Shown one piece after another: positions 26,601 to 39,130 of a stretch of DNA of 64,000 nt. The stretch is taken from positions 59,519,501-59,583,500 of the forward strand of contig JAVUNC010000004.1 in the NCBI GenBank assembly GCA_032173965.1, in the 5' to 3' direction. Positions within the stretch are counted from its first letter, which is position 1, and each line of letters begins with the position of its first letter. The notes under the pieces were generated by a model that saw only the letters and a program-made list of their open reading frames with translations, was not told the DNA's origin and ran no database searches. Both the position numbers and the translations under genes were made by a program. This DNA comes from Sitta carolinensis. Taxonomy: Eukaryota; Chordata; Aves; Passeriformes; Sittidae.

Positions 26601-29600
26601 CTGCTTGTTAACCAGAGGCTGAAAACCAGAAACCTGATGAGGAATAACCAGGAGTGGGAAATTTCCCCCTCAATCTCTTTAGCTGGAAACAGTAAGAAGA
26701 TGGGAAGGAAGTGAATGGGCTCACCTGGATGTGGGAGCTCCTCTCCCTGCTGTTCCAAATTAATGCAGATGAATGTCCTCAGTCTCAGCCTCCTCACTGG
26801 AGTTGCCCCTTTTCCATGGCTCAGCAGCCACTGTTCCAACACAGGGTGAAACAGCTCTGTAACACAGGGGAGGAGAAGTCACCAGGAGCATGGAAGAGCA
26901 AGGCTTAGGTCCCTGCTTCACACAATTTTAATTGCACAGAACAGAACAACTCCCCCGAAAAAGAGAGAGCTTCCTCCAAAGAAAACTCGAGATATGTGAG
27001 AGGCATTTGGAAGGTCAGGATCTGCATCTCCAGTCTGAACCAGGCCAGTCTGAAACAGGCCAGGTGTTTTTGAGAGGCTTCCTTGTCACAGCAGTGTTGA
27101 CCAGCTTTGTAGCTTTTGTCATTATATCTACCCTGAGCCTGCAAAACCATTCTGCAAAAAGTGGGATGAAAGAGAAAGTTTCCAATGAAAGTTTTAGGCT
27201 TGATGAATCATTCTGCTATGATGAAAAGCCATTTTGTCACAAAATTCCTGGCTAGCTCCAGTGGTGATACTATTGTCTAGCATATCTGTCAGGCAGCCCT
27301 CCTAATTAAGCTATTTTTGTAGAAGACTCTGGATATAGTTTGTGAATCACAAAGCTTATGACTCTAGTTCCATATCAACACTGGGAAATTCTCCCAGAGG
27401 GAAATCATAATACTGTACTCTATAACTCAAAATTGCTACATAAAGAATCTACTCTTCCATATTGGAACAGATTGTTCTACTATCATAGCAGCCTTTCAAT
27501 TCCCTGAAAATACAGAATAAAAAGGAGAGATCTTTGCATGATTAGAGAGGCATTTGATCAAAGCTTTCCATGTGTTGCTGGACTTCATAACATAACAGTT
27601 AGACATATTCGTGTAAAACTTCAGGAAAGGTAAAATGAACAGTAAAGAAGTCTGATGTTTATTTGAAGTTCAGACAAGGGATGTAAAACCATGCCTAACC
27701 ATCATGTCAGCACTGCCTGGGGGGGTTGAGTTGTTCCTGATTTCTACATAATTTTTTCTGTATTGACAACACTTGAGTGATAAAGCTGAAGGAAGTTTTT
27801 GGGTTTTTTACCCTCCAATTCTAGTGCACATCATCAGGAACAAGTGTTGGTTTGCAGTAATAGCACCTTCTCTGGATATGTGTCCTGCCTCAGGTTTGTT
27901 CCTGCTTTCAAAGTGGCTGGAAACAACGACTTTAAAGTATTACTTCAATTTTTTGTCTTTATCCTTATTGTCCTTCCCTTCCCAACTCATTTCCTTCATC
28001 CACTGGGAATAGGTCACCCATGCATTCATGGTTTACAGTGAAAGTTTCATGGGAACACCACCATTATTTTTCCTCTTTTTTTCTTTATTTTTTTTTTTTT
28101 TAAAGGATGGTACACACCTCAAAGAGATAAATGAAGCTCAGAAGAGAAGAAAAACGTTTAAATGGATCTCTGGACAGTATTTCTGCACTGGTTTTGTCCA
28201 TCTCTACATCTTGCTGAGTTCTGTTTAACTGTCCAGTCATGCCAGTACGAGGCACGCAATCCACAGCACGGTGGAAGCATGTGTGTCACAGCAACAAGCC
28301 CTTTCTGAAGACTGCTCAGGAATTGATCAAAATCAAGACCAATCATTTTATTAGCATTCAATACTTTCTCTTTTTCAGTCTCTCAAATTCTGCCCTACTG
28401 GACAAAATAGCACAACCTAAAGTTAATAATCTGAGATTCCAAACTTGTCATGCAGAAAATAGTTCCTTAAAAATACTTGCAGCTTTCACCAAACCGCTTA
28501 TTTCCTCTTCCTCAGAGAGCTACCAAGTCAGCAGGAAGTAATGAGAGCAAATTGTTAAAAAGGGAACTATGCACCACCTGGCATCCAATAATGTGTGTTG
28601 AGCTTGGCATTCACAAGGAAGGAGAAAAATACACAAAATCTCAACATGTATTTCCAAGTGATGCTATATAATGTTTTATTGAAACTGTTCATAAGAAGAT
28701 ATTCATGATGCCTAGCTTCTCATTAAACAAAAATACTTGAAATTTTAGCCTGGAAACTTGAACTTTAAAACAAAAAATACTTAAGTGTGGGAACCTGAAG
28801 TTAGGAACCTGAAAGGTCTTTAGGTGTTCAACATCTCAGACAGTCTCTTTCCTAAAGAAGAAACTGAGAATAATAGTGAGGACAAAGGGCACCAATCAAG
28901 CTCTCCTATTTTCAGTTTCTGCCACTGTTTTTTCTCCCTGTAACAAGGAATTTACTTTTCGAATATGTATATGCCATTCCAGTTCTATAGCTGAAAAAAG
29001 TATGTATTTGTTGAAAGCTATTTGTCAGTAAAAGCTGTCCTGGGCTCTGTATTTGGATACACAGATTAATTTTGCATTTTTAAGGATCTCCATTACTATT
29101 TATTCTCATTATAAGGAAAAAACCTAGTTTTTCAACATCTGCTACTGCTATGCAGTTCCTGAAACTGTTATAAGTATTGAACAAATATCTAAATAATTTA
29201 GAAATTGAAGCAGTTAAATTTGGAGCTGAAATTCAAAGCTCCTTAAAGGTGAAAGAAAATTTTCCTGGAAGTTCAGAATCATGCAAAAAGTTGGCAATAT
29301 AGCTTGGTTCTATGTCTCTGGAAAGTATTTTCTCCCATACACAGGCTTCTCTGGATTTGGGTTGCATATAGGTAATCACAACTCCCTTTTTGATTCCATA
29401 CAGATTTCACTTCTGTATACCTTTCCAAAGGAACTTACATTGACACCTTATATTTAGTACCTTACAGACGTACCAGATTGCAAATTCTGTTTTCAGATTT
29501 TGTCTCTACAATCAACCATATTTTGAAAGAAAATAAGAAGAGATTAATACAAACAAGTGTTATTTGAAGGTTCTACAGTTCTTTTGAAAATGCAGTATTA

Positions 29601-32600
29601 TCACAATTTCAAACACTTTTCCATAAATGTTACCTAATTATCTCCAACCAGCCAATTTTAACTCAGAAGCATTGCTCATCTTGGAAGAGCAAAGTGAAAC
29701 CTGAAATCAGAAAATTTGGCTGCTTTCAGTTGTTACTATAATAACAAAATTCATAAGATATATGCTTTTATAGAACCATCAGAAGCCATAAAACTTAAAA
29801 AGCAGCCTGGGTCTCTTCTAAACTCACACTGAATCAATGAACATAATCAGTGACAATTTTACTTAGTGGTGGTACCAGGAGAATTCTGGTTGCTTTGACT
29901 AAGGGGCTTTTTTAATACTTTTTGTTTTTTCCTTTTTTAGATTTGGTGTTCACTCCTCAGTGAATCTCAGGAGGTGGAGTGAAATGCAGATTCACATAGG
30001 CTACAGATATACATATATAAATTTGTACATGTATTTGCAAATGTAAAATCTCAAAGTTTTTGCAATACCACAAGTAAAACTTGCTTCACAGATTTCCCTA
30101 AAGTATGCTCTGATGTAAATCCCAGCTTCTACACAATATAAGCCAATTATGTTCCTTCCTTGATACAGTTGACATTGTTTATTGCTATATAGGAAACATT
30201 TCTTATCCTACATCATCTTCCTCCCCCAGCACTGTGCTTCTACAGACTCAGTGCTGTTGGAGTATTTCATTTACGTCTCAGGTTTGTTTATGCAGATTCC
30301 TTCAATCAGTACCGTGCAACTTCTGCAGCACAGCTCTCTAAGCTCAGCTTTGTAAGCTTCCCATTGCTGATGCCACTTAGCCTGCTGCAAATTGATGTGG
30401 ATGGCTCTCTCACTTTGGAGACAGAACACTTTCACCTTCACAGTACACTCAGCTTTCACTGGCCTGGGGCTTAGGAACCTGAGATACATTCTTAACTAGG
30501 AAATTCCACTTTGCATTGCAACATGCTATAATCATACCAGTGGACTGAAATTTCAAGTATCCTAGAAAATTCCACCTTGTCACTCTTCGGAAGGGCATTG
30601 GTTCCAAGAATTAGCACATTTCCCTCATCCCCACTTCATATTAACACTTGAAACTAAGTACAGATTCTTTCTCAACTGATGAAAGTCAGACAAGTCAAGT
30701 ACAGAAGTAGCTTGTGCATGTTTTCTCTTATTAATTATATGCATAGTAATACTGTATTTATGCAATCATTTTCACACACCCCTTTGGCACTGATGAATGC
30801 TTATCAATGTTAACATCATGACAAAAATGACAAAAGCCAGGAAGTTCAGTGGTAGGAGAGAACTCTGCATTTGTTTCATGCTACTGCAAAGAAAAACGGG
30901 CTGCGTCCTAGGTCACATCTTCAGCCTCTTGGATTTTGTCAGTTGATGTTACAGTCTTCTAAGTTGTTACTTTATCTGTGGATTCTTTTGAATTTTTCTC
31001 TTAATGACAGTCAAATTTCTGGTGAAAAGATGACACCATTCAATGTTATGAGGGATGCTAAGACAGGATGATCAGACACCTTATATATCTGCTAGCTACT
31101 CTGGGGTGCTTTATGACCTCTTAGTAAAAATATATGTTTATCATTAACCTAGGGTCATTTATTGACCCCGTTAACCTACAAATGTTGCTTTGTACACAGT
31201 TGACATCAATGCAGCATAAATTACTGAAGCCTCTCCCTGAAGAATTTGTAAATGGCATCAATTCTTTCACTATCTAGATGCCAACTATCAGGGGAAATTC
31301 ATGTGAGAGTTAAAAAACATGAGGTTAATTGAAATTAGCCCTCAACTGAAAAAAGAGTCTTAAAGGAAATTTGAAGTTCCATTAAGTATGAAAATAATAT
31401 TTATTCCCATGTGGGAGGCAGAAATTAATCTCAGATAAAGAGCTGCAACAGTATTTCTGTTTTTCACATATCTTCCCATCTTGCTTTTCCTTCAACACCC
31501 TTGCCACATCCTGGGATTTATTTCTGTGCTGCTTTCCAGTTTATTTCTTCTTTCACCTTCCTTTGTGGTGGATTCCTTGCACTGCTCCATAAAGGAGATT
31601 TTAGCTCTGACAATCTCATCCAATAGGCTTTCTGGGTTGGATGCTGCTAGTTGCTCACTGAGCAAAAATACACCTCAGTCCTCTGCTGGACAAAAATCTT
31701 GTTCTACTGTCATCACATGCATAAATATTCATGGTTGCCTTTCTAAAGCAAACACTGAAATTTATGGGTTATGTTTTAAAAACCTTTATGGAAAAAGGTT
31801 TACATACTGCAAGATCAAGATCCAGGACAGCTGACAGGCAGTGCTACAAAATGTCCAAGATTAGAGGTTTCTCTGGAGAAAATTCAGCTGTGGGAGAGCA
31901 GGAATTAGTATTCACTAGAGTTCTACCACCAGCTCTGCTTCTGAAACAAAAATCTAAATTCCTCATGGATCTTCAAGAGCAGTCAGAGACAACACATTTC
32001 TCTTTATAGTGCTCACTCCTAGAGGGTGGTTCCCAAACTGATTCCTGAGGACCAAAATAATACATGCTGTTGCCATCAAGATTGTGGCAAATTGCCAGTT
32101 GGCTTTTCCTCTTTCTCACTGTTAAACTACATTTGGTGATAGAGAAATAAAATAATATGTTCTTCCTTAAGAATATGTTTCTATATAACCAACTGCTGTA
32201 CCTACTGAGATGCTTCCCAGTCAGCAAAGAAAGGAAAAGACAATCCATGAAATCTTTTAACATGCAAACAAAGCAATTGAAATATTTGAAAACACCAGTA
32301 ACAACAGCTCACTGTAGACAATCTGGTTTTCACAAGGGCTTGGGTAGCAGGATGACAGGCACCTCATGCCTGTTTGGTGGAACAAGTCATCTGCTGTAAT
32401 GATACAAACCTCAGATCTCCACAGGCAAATGAAACTCACTCTGCTGTGTGATATTTTAAAATATACTAAAGATTGTGTTTTATATTATCCTTCCTTTTGT
32501 ATTTACTAACAGTGTTGTCCATGATTAGAAGATCCAGAAAGACAAACTACATGGGAAAAGACATAATTACAGATGGGAGACATATATGGGGGGGTGGCAA

Positions 32601-33609
32601 AAAGCACAAAATAGCATTATTGTGAACAATGAGTTGGACCACTGTAATGTTAGAAACAAGGACGGTATAAACATCAACAATGCATTAATGCCTCCTTGAC
32701 ATAACCTTTGAGTATGATTGAAGGGAAACTCATCCCTAGGATTTCTGATAGGAATGGAACAAAAAAATATGGTTAAACAAAATTGCACACAGATACTATT
32801 TTTAAGCAGGTAAAGATTGTTACAGTATTTTTAGACTGTTTACTGGAGGTGTCTTAATGGAGATTTTCACTCTTGTATAGAGCTATCTTCCCTTTTCATT
32901 GTATCACTTTTTTTCTCCACCTCTGCTCCCATACAGAACTGTACTGTCAGTTCTCTGTTCATCCTTTTATGTCATCATCTCTATCTCTTTCTATATATAC
33001 ATCCTGATTTGTCTCCTGTTCAGTAACCTAACTCTTTGTTTCCACCCTTTGTTCCATTTAGCTTTCTGATGGCTGACATCATAGAATTTGACAAGACTGA
33101 CATAAGCCACAGAGGGATTCACCTTAATATTATAAAAAAATTCAAGCAAAAAATGCATTCCCAGAATATTTTAATCACAATACTTTAATTAATGTGTTAC
33201 TCTGAAGGCACAACATTTAAGGCTGTAAGGGTTCATGTACTTAGTCTTCAATTACATTAACAATTAGTACCATAAACAGATAAGAAAATGGCACAGTATC
33301 ACAAAAATGAGTAATTGGTTCCTGTTACAAATAATCCTTCCCTTCAGCAAAATTATACAGGACAATATAGCCTCCATTTCTCAAATGGGGTTGCTTCACT
33401 GCTGTGCTGTTATTTTTTATCCTCCAGCCACAGTAGCTTTGGTCTTAGAACTTTTGAAATCCTGCAGCCAACCTGCCTTCACCATTATGCCAAGGTGGGA
33501 AATGTCTTATCATCATTTATGCAACTGGCCCACTATCTTTTGATCTCAAAACAAAATTTTCTGATGGCTTAAATCAAAGGCTTTGGGAATACTTTGAATT
33601 CAGCAGTAG
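20630..33609. other. 13-kb gene-free AT-rich stretch
   Basis: I recognise no gene, RNA gene or transposon. The longest open frame is on the minus strand at 22,871-23,293 (140 codons). It starts with a hydrophobic run like a signal peptide, but nothing else supports it; see findings. A frame at 26,932-27,255 (107 codons) contains a possible membrane-spanning stretch, without other support. Purine-rich DNA lies at about 23,860-24,070 and a 14-base T run at 28,088-28,101. Confidence 0.5.
28088..28101 (+). repeat. Homopolymer T run, 14 bases
   Basis: Fourteen T residues end a longer pyrimidine-rich tract. I see no adjacent retroposed sequence. Confidence 0.85.
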
Positions 33610-33829
33610 GGATGGATGGATGGATGGATGGATGGATGGATGGATGGATGGATGGATGGATGGATGGATGGATGGATGGATGGATGGATGGATGGATGGA
33701 TGGATGGATGGATGGATGGATGGATGGATGGATGGATGGATGGATGGATGGATGGATGGATGGATGGATGGATGGATGGATGGATGGATGGATGGATGGA
33801 TGGATGGATGGATGGATGGATGGATGGAT
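33610..33829 (+). repeat. Perfect GGAT tetranucleotide microsatellite, 55 units
   Basis: The unit GGAT repeats without interruption for 220 bases. A four-base unit with no stop codon in any register leaves all six reading frames open. Six overlapping frames of 71-104 codons result, encoding cyclic Met-Asp-Gly-Trp on the plus strand and Ser-Ile-His-Pro on the minus strand. These are artefacts of the repeat and should not be annotated as proteins. Complete purity over 55 units suggests a recently expanded, unstable locus, or an assembled length that is uncertain. The flanks are unique AT-rich DNA. Confidence 0.98.
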
Positions 33830-36800
33830 AAACCAATGCAGTGAGAGGAATGACTTTCGTGCCATTGCAAGGTATGTAGGGCTAATTTATTTTGCTTATG
33901 GTTCTTGAGCTTGGGTTCTTGAAGCCTTCAAAGGTGAACTCTCGTGTGTTTTCTTACCATGGGAGAGCCAGGGAATATGAAATCTCTGAAGTCGTTTTGG
34001 TAATGCAAACATAGACTTTTCAAGCTATCAAGGTGATGTAATTTGGAGGAATAAAAGCATTGAGAAGAAGAATTTCAGTCTAAGAAAAATATTTCAGGTA
34101 GATATAGAAAGTGTGTTTATTTTAGCTTTTCTGCATTATTTGAATTTGTAACAGTCAGTATTCATTGTAATCAACAAAAATTTTAATAGCAAAAAACTAA
34201 GTAATGTAACTCTTCTGTCAGATTGTCTCAGGATCAGATTTGTTATACAGCAAAACTAGAAACTTAAAAAATCACTTGTTATGAGATGGCTTAATGAGTG
34301 CAGAATTATGAAACAGCATAATTCAAAAAGCTGATCCAGTGCCTACTTAAGACAACAGTTTCAAAAGAGCATTCACCTGAAAAGTAATAGGGCAATACCC
34401 CATCCCACAGTTCAACAGAACACATACTGCCTGAACTTCAAACGCATCACTAACCTCTATCAAATTCCATTGAATCTATTGGTACTCAAGTTCACAGCCA
34501 ACCATTTTGAGAAACAAAACTCAGCTTTGTGCCAAAGTTCTGTAGCAGTTGTTACCACAAAGCCACTACATTTTCTATTCATCTTATGCAAATAAGACAG
34601 ATATATTATGATAGATACTAATATTTCTGTAAGGAATATAATGATTAAATCAAAGACAGCACAACTGTCAAAATGCCTTAAACATATTTGTCTATGACAG
34701 AGAATAAGAGGAATGTAGACTTTGTTTATTTTCAATTAGAAGCAGTTGTTTTGCAACCTTTTTTATTAATGGTTTCCAGATTTTATAGAACTTTTTATTA
34801 GCCAAGAATCTGATTTCTTACAAACCAATGTATTCTGAAAACCACAAGAATCACACTGGAAATACTGGAAGAAGGAAAAGAAAAAAATATGCTCTTAAAC
34901 TTGAGTATTATCTCTAGTTTCTGAGCAACTTTCATACAGGCACTACAGACATAACACTCAAAAAGAAAAATTACAGACGAGAAGTGAAGCAGGATTTAAA
35001 AATATTTTCAGCTCCTACGCATTATCCCCCCACAACTATAAATATAACTATCAAATTAAACTAATTTGATGACAATGGCTCCTTTCATCATTATTCTTCT
35101 CACAATCTCCTCACCTAGTACTCAGTTCTCAAAATCCTATCTTTAATCTGCTGGATTTAAGTGTTAAAAGAGATTTCAAACAATGAATAGCTGCTATAAT
35201 CCTTCAATAGAGTGGAGGGGGTTAAGTAGCATCACTTTAGTCATGCCTGAATTCTGTGATTTTTGAGCTTAAGTAAAACCTTTTTAACATTATTTGACTG
35301 TACCAGGTTGATTTTTTTTTCAGTTAAATTGCTAACCAACTTGCTGAATCTCAAATTGCTCCCATTTTTACAGGAACCATGCCAGGGTATTACAGACAAA
35401 ATGTCTAAATTGGTTCTGGGGGAAACCATAAGCTGTTTAAAATAAGATTACATTTATTTTTTTAAACATCTTGTTTGTATGTATGTATGCATGATTTAGA
35501 GTGTTGGTATTCTGTAATTTAACTGTATGATTTTATGCCTGCTGAACTTTAGGATGCTCATGAAAATTAGGTTCTTGTTTCTCTTGTTCCTCTGATGAAT
35601 GAATTTTCAATAAGTATTGTCTTAGCTCCTTTTTGCCTGCCTTGTGTTTTCATGTTAAACATTTTCAATCACGGCCTACTATCTTATTTTTTCCTGTTTA
35701 ATTCTCCTATTTGCATGCATCTTTACATCCTTTCTTGAAACACGCTCTCTTCCTTAATATCTGCATTATATTGCCAACTTCTCTCCCTTGCCCATTTTCT
35801 GTGTGATATCGCTTAAAACACCCTTAACCTTTATCCTTTTGTATCAGCATCTCCACAAACTGCTGCAAAGCACATTCAAAAATTGCAAAAGAAAGCATAA
35901 TTCCTAAGGAACAGCAGGCAGGTATTTGTGAGAGTCCAGGAAGGACTAGGAAACAAGCTTCTCACTGTGGATCTGGTTCACTTCTGAAAAGTACCTGCTG
36001 CTGAAAATTTCTTTTCTACATCACTGCGTGTTCAAGGTAAAGCTGAATCAGCCCCATTGTTGGCTCAGCTTTAAAGATAATCAAGATCAGGTAACACCTC
36101 TTATAGCACAAACACAGTAGCACCTGCCAGAATTACACTGCACCACATCTGTGTTTAACTTGGAAACTGCATTTATATACAGAAATTTTAGGCCATAGAA
36201 GTCATGAAACAGGAAAGAGCAAAATCAGAGATGATAGCTAGTAATCTTGTCCTTCCTTCCTAGCATTACAATATTGAAAATATTGTGGTTATAGACAGAA
36301 AAACATGATTTTAACAGCAAGGTAGCAAAAAAACCCTCTCTCTAAACATCTTAGCTTTCTGATTCTGACAAGCAAATGGAGGGTGTGCTCTATTTGATCT
36401 CTAAAATGAAAAGGAGGAAAAAATATCTTTCCCAAGCAATTGGAAAATTCCTTTTTTTGTGGCAAGAGAATACCCAGTTATTTGACATACAAGCAGACTT
36501 TTCCCTTGATATAATTATGTATTTAAGATACATAATTAACCAGTTTGTAAACTGATGTCTCAGCTGAAGATCATACTCACTGAATTCATATCTTCGTTTT
36601 GATATACAGTTTAAATGGGAACTCTGATATGTCTTCTACAAATTCAAAATACACATAACTCCTTCTCAAATACTTTATTTGAGAATCAAGGTCTGTAAAT
36701 TCAATGCCATGAGTCATTAAAGACTGTTTGAAGAAACCCTGCACTCCTCTACACAGGCTTATGTACATCAGCATACCTGTCTCAGTAAATTAATTCTGCC

Positions 36801-36960
36801 AGACTAGAACAGAAAAACCCATAGTTATTGACAAGCAGAAAACCAGACAAACCTATAATCATTGATAAGTGAGGAAATAAAACCACCAAACTAACAAGCA
36901 AACAAATAAACACAACCAGCAGTAAATATGTATAGGGTCTGTGCACAATTCTATCCATTC
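33830..36960. other. Gene-free AT-rich stretch
   Basis: I recognise no gene or mobile element. A short inverted repeat lies at 36,512-36,538 and a short GTAT-type repeat near 35,475-35,490. The open frame at 34,460-34,735 on the minus strand (91 codons) has hydrophobic patches but no recognisable domain. Confidence 0.55.
36512..36538. repeat. Inverted repeat, 11-bp arms
   Basis: TAATTATGTAT (36,512-36,522) is perfectly complementary to ATACATAATTA (36,528-36,538) across a five-base spacer. The arms are almost all A/T, so chance is more plausible than for the 20.6-kb palindrome. Confidence 0.7.
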
Positions 36961-37850
36961 TGTCACTGGGGGTGGGTTGACCTTGGCTGGGTGCCAGGCA
37001 CCCACCAAAAACCTTTCTATACCTCTCCTCCACTGGATAGGGAAGAGAAAATACAGCAGAAGACTCATGAGTTAAGGACAGGGAGACATTACCCAGTGGT
37101 TATCATCCCAGGAAAAGCAGCCTGAACTTGGGGATATTAATTGAATTTGTTACCAACAAAATTAGAGCAGAGTAATGAGAATTAAAGTAAATTTTAAAAA
37201 CACCTTCTGTCCAGCTCTACCTCCTCCTCCTCAGCAGTGCAGGGAGACAGGGAATGGGGGTTACAGTCTGTTCATCACAAGATGTTTCTGCCACTGCTCA
37301 GGGAGAGGAGTCCCCCTTCTGCTCCAGCATTGGGTCCCTACAACAGGAGACAAGAACTTCTCCAGTGTGAGTCCGTCCCAGGAGCAACAGTTCTCCACAA
37401 ACTGCTGCAATCTGGGCCACTCCTCCATGGGATGCAGTCCTTCAGGCACAGCCTGCTCCAGCCTGGGTTTCCCACAGGGTCACAAGTCCCACCAGGAATC
37501 CTTCTGGGTGTGGACTCTGCAGGTCCCTGCCGGACTCTGCTCCAGCATGGGCCCCTCTCGGGGTCACACCTCTTCTCAGCCCCCTCACCTGCTCCAGCCT
37601 GAATCTCCCTGGACTGTAGGGGGATCTCTGCACTCCCTATTGACTCCACGGACTGCCGGGGGAGAGCAGCCCCCATGTGTGAGAGATGTTGGTGGTCAAT
37701 CCCTCGAGCAGTTGCCGTTTGCCAAAGCAGCGGGTGCTTTGCCCACGGTGTGCAAGGTGCCCCGCGAGGCGCAGAGGGGGCACACGGCCACCACGGCAGG
37801 GCACGAGCTGGGCTTTGAGCCAGAGAAGGGAAGAGGTCGGTAACAAGCAG
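36961..37850 (+). mobile_element. LTR-derived element, avian endogenous retrovirus family (solo LTR or fragment)
   Basis: The left end carries a GGGTTGACCTTGG block at 36,974-36,986, a GCCAG..CACCCACC segment and a GACAGGGAGA segment. I recognise this order as the 5' part of an LTR family common in neoavian genomes. The middle has irregular internal repeats, with TGCTCCAGC at 37,320, 37,454, 37,538 and 37,590, which are also typical of the family. No gag, pol or env coding sequence is present, so it is at most a solo LTR or a piece of one. The right part (from about 37,680) is CpG-rich and I cannot align it to the family from memory, so the right boundary is uncertain. I found no target-site duplication. 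A 222-codon frame at 37,175-37,843 lies wholly inside and follows from the stop-poor composition. The orientation given is that in which the GGGTTGACC end comes first. Confidence 0.7.
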
Positions 37851-39084
37851 ATCCTGTGGACAAAACATATATGGAGATAGTGGTGATCTTATCCTAAAAA
37901 AAAAAGTTTTTTTCACCTTGCTCAGGATTATTTTTTTTTTTAAATTACGCTATTTAGAATTAATTAAAATCGTTTTGAACTAAAGCAGTAAATAAAAAGC
38001 CCAGATCCTTATTTACCAGAGCACCAGAAGTTTAGCCCTCTAAATCCTGGTTTTCTTCAGAAAGATATTTCAATTCAAAACTGTGGTTTTCACAATCTAT
38101 TCTGTCTAAACATTTCATGTTGTTTTACTTGCCCAGTCCCCCTATTTTTCATTTCTTTATTGATATATATTATATCACATGCATATTTCAAAGTACTCAG
38201 GCATCTCTTAAACGTATCAAGAAACCCCACCTAATCCTCATCTATACAGATAAACATCACTAAATGCCAGCAAAGAGATCAGTCAATAGAACAGTATCTG
38301 AAGAGCTAAGAACATAGATTAAAACAAAGTTCCATACAAAATACACCAACAAAAGATTTTTCCACCTAGATTTGTTGTTGGTTTTAATTATGACTAGTAA
38401 AGTTATAAAAAGCAAAAAGGCTTGGTTTTAATCCTTTATATCACCACCTAGCAGAATATTAAGCTGCTCAGAGCATCACTAAATTAACTTTCTCACTGCT
38501 GTTGTCATAGAGGTGTTTCAGTTTTATTCAGATCATCTTCCCATCCAGCTTTCACATAACCTGCAAACAAAGACAGCATTGTCCAGGAGATTAAAAATCA
38601 TGACCTTTATACCTCATCTGTCTGCGAAATAGACACCTTGAAGCATTAACAAAACTAAGTCCTAAATTTGAGTAGCCACTTGAGAGGTATCATGCACAGC
38701 AATGACAGTAGATTCTTTGATCTCTGGTGGCTGAGAAGTCAATAACTATTTCTGGTGGTGATTCTCCACTCCCCCAGGAGGCACACATAGAGGGGGCAGC
38801 AGATGTAAACTCAGAAAGTGACTGAGAAAATAAACCAGGAGAATGGGCCTCTCAGCTTACCCAGCATGGCCAGCAAGTCATGTTTGCAGCATCTCTATCA
38901 AATTGCCAGTGATTTATTAGGGCTGGAAACAAAAATCATTTGACTACTTTTGGCTTACTGACCATTTCCTAATGCTGATTTTTTTATTCCAGGTTATATA
39001 TGTGTTTTCTTGGAATCTTCCTTTTTGCTGTTGTGTGACTAGTCCAGTATTTTACACACTCATTGATGACTTCCATTCATGTAG
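37851..39084. other. Gene-free AT-rich stretch
   Basis: I see nothing recognisable between the LTR-derived element and the next CR1 fragment apart from short A and T runs at about 37,895-37,940. Confidence 0.55.
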
Positions 39085-39130
39085 CTCAATGATCTTAAAG
39101 AACTTTTCCAACCTGAACGATTCTATGATT
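39085..39130 (+). mobile_element. CR1 LINE, 3'-terminal stub
   Basis: About 46 bp match the last bases of avian CR1: a GATCTTAAAG block, then TTTTCCAACCT, then GATTCTATGATT, the start of the tail octamer array. CR1 elements end in short ATTCTATG-type repeats instead of poly(A) and are usually 5' truncated, which fits this very short copy. It has no coding content. Confidence 0.75.

Noticed and set aside
26932..27255. 107-codon frame with a charged N-terminal half and a possible membrane-spanning segment
   Set aside because: The length is within chance expectation, a minus-strand frame overlaps it, and nothing is recognisable outside the hydrophobic run.
33594..33908. Overlapping open frames of 71-104 codons on both strands encoding four-residue repeats
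   Set aside because: They are products of the GGAT microsatellite, whose unit contains no stop codon in any frame. There is no gene.
37175..37843. 222-codon plus-strand frame, the longest in the window, with a 192-codon minus-strand frame overlapping it
   Set aside because: Both lie inside the LTR-derived, stop-poor, GC-rich element and have no recognisable domain. The left end is repeat sequence.
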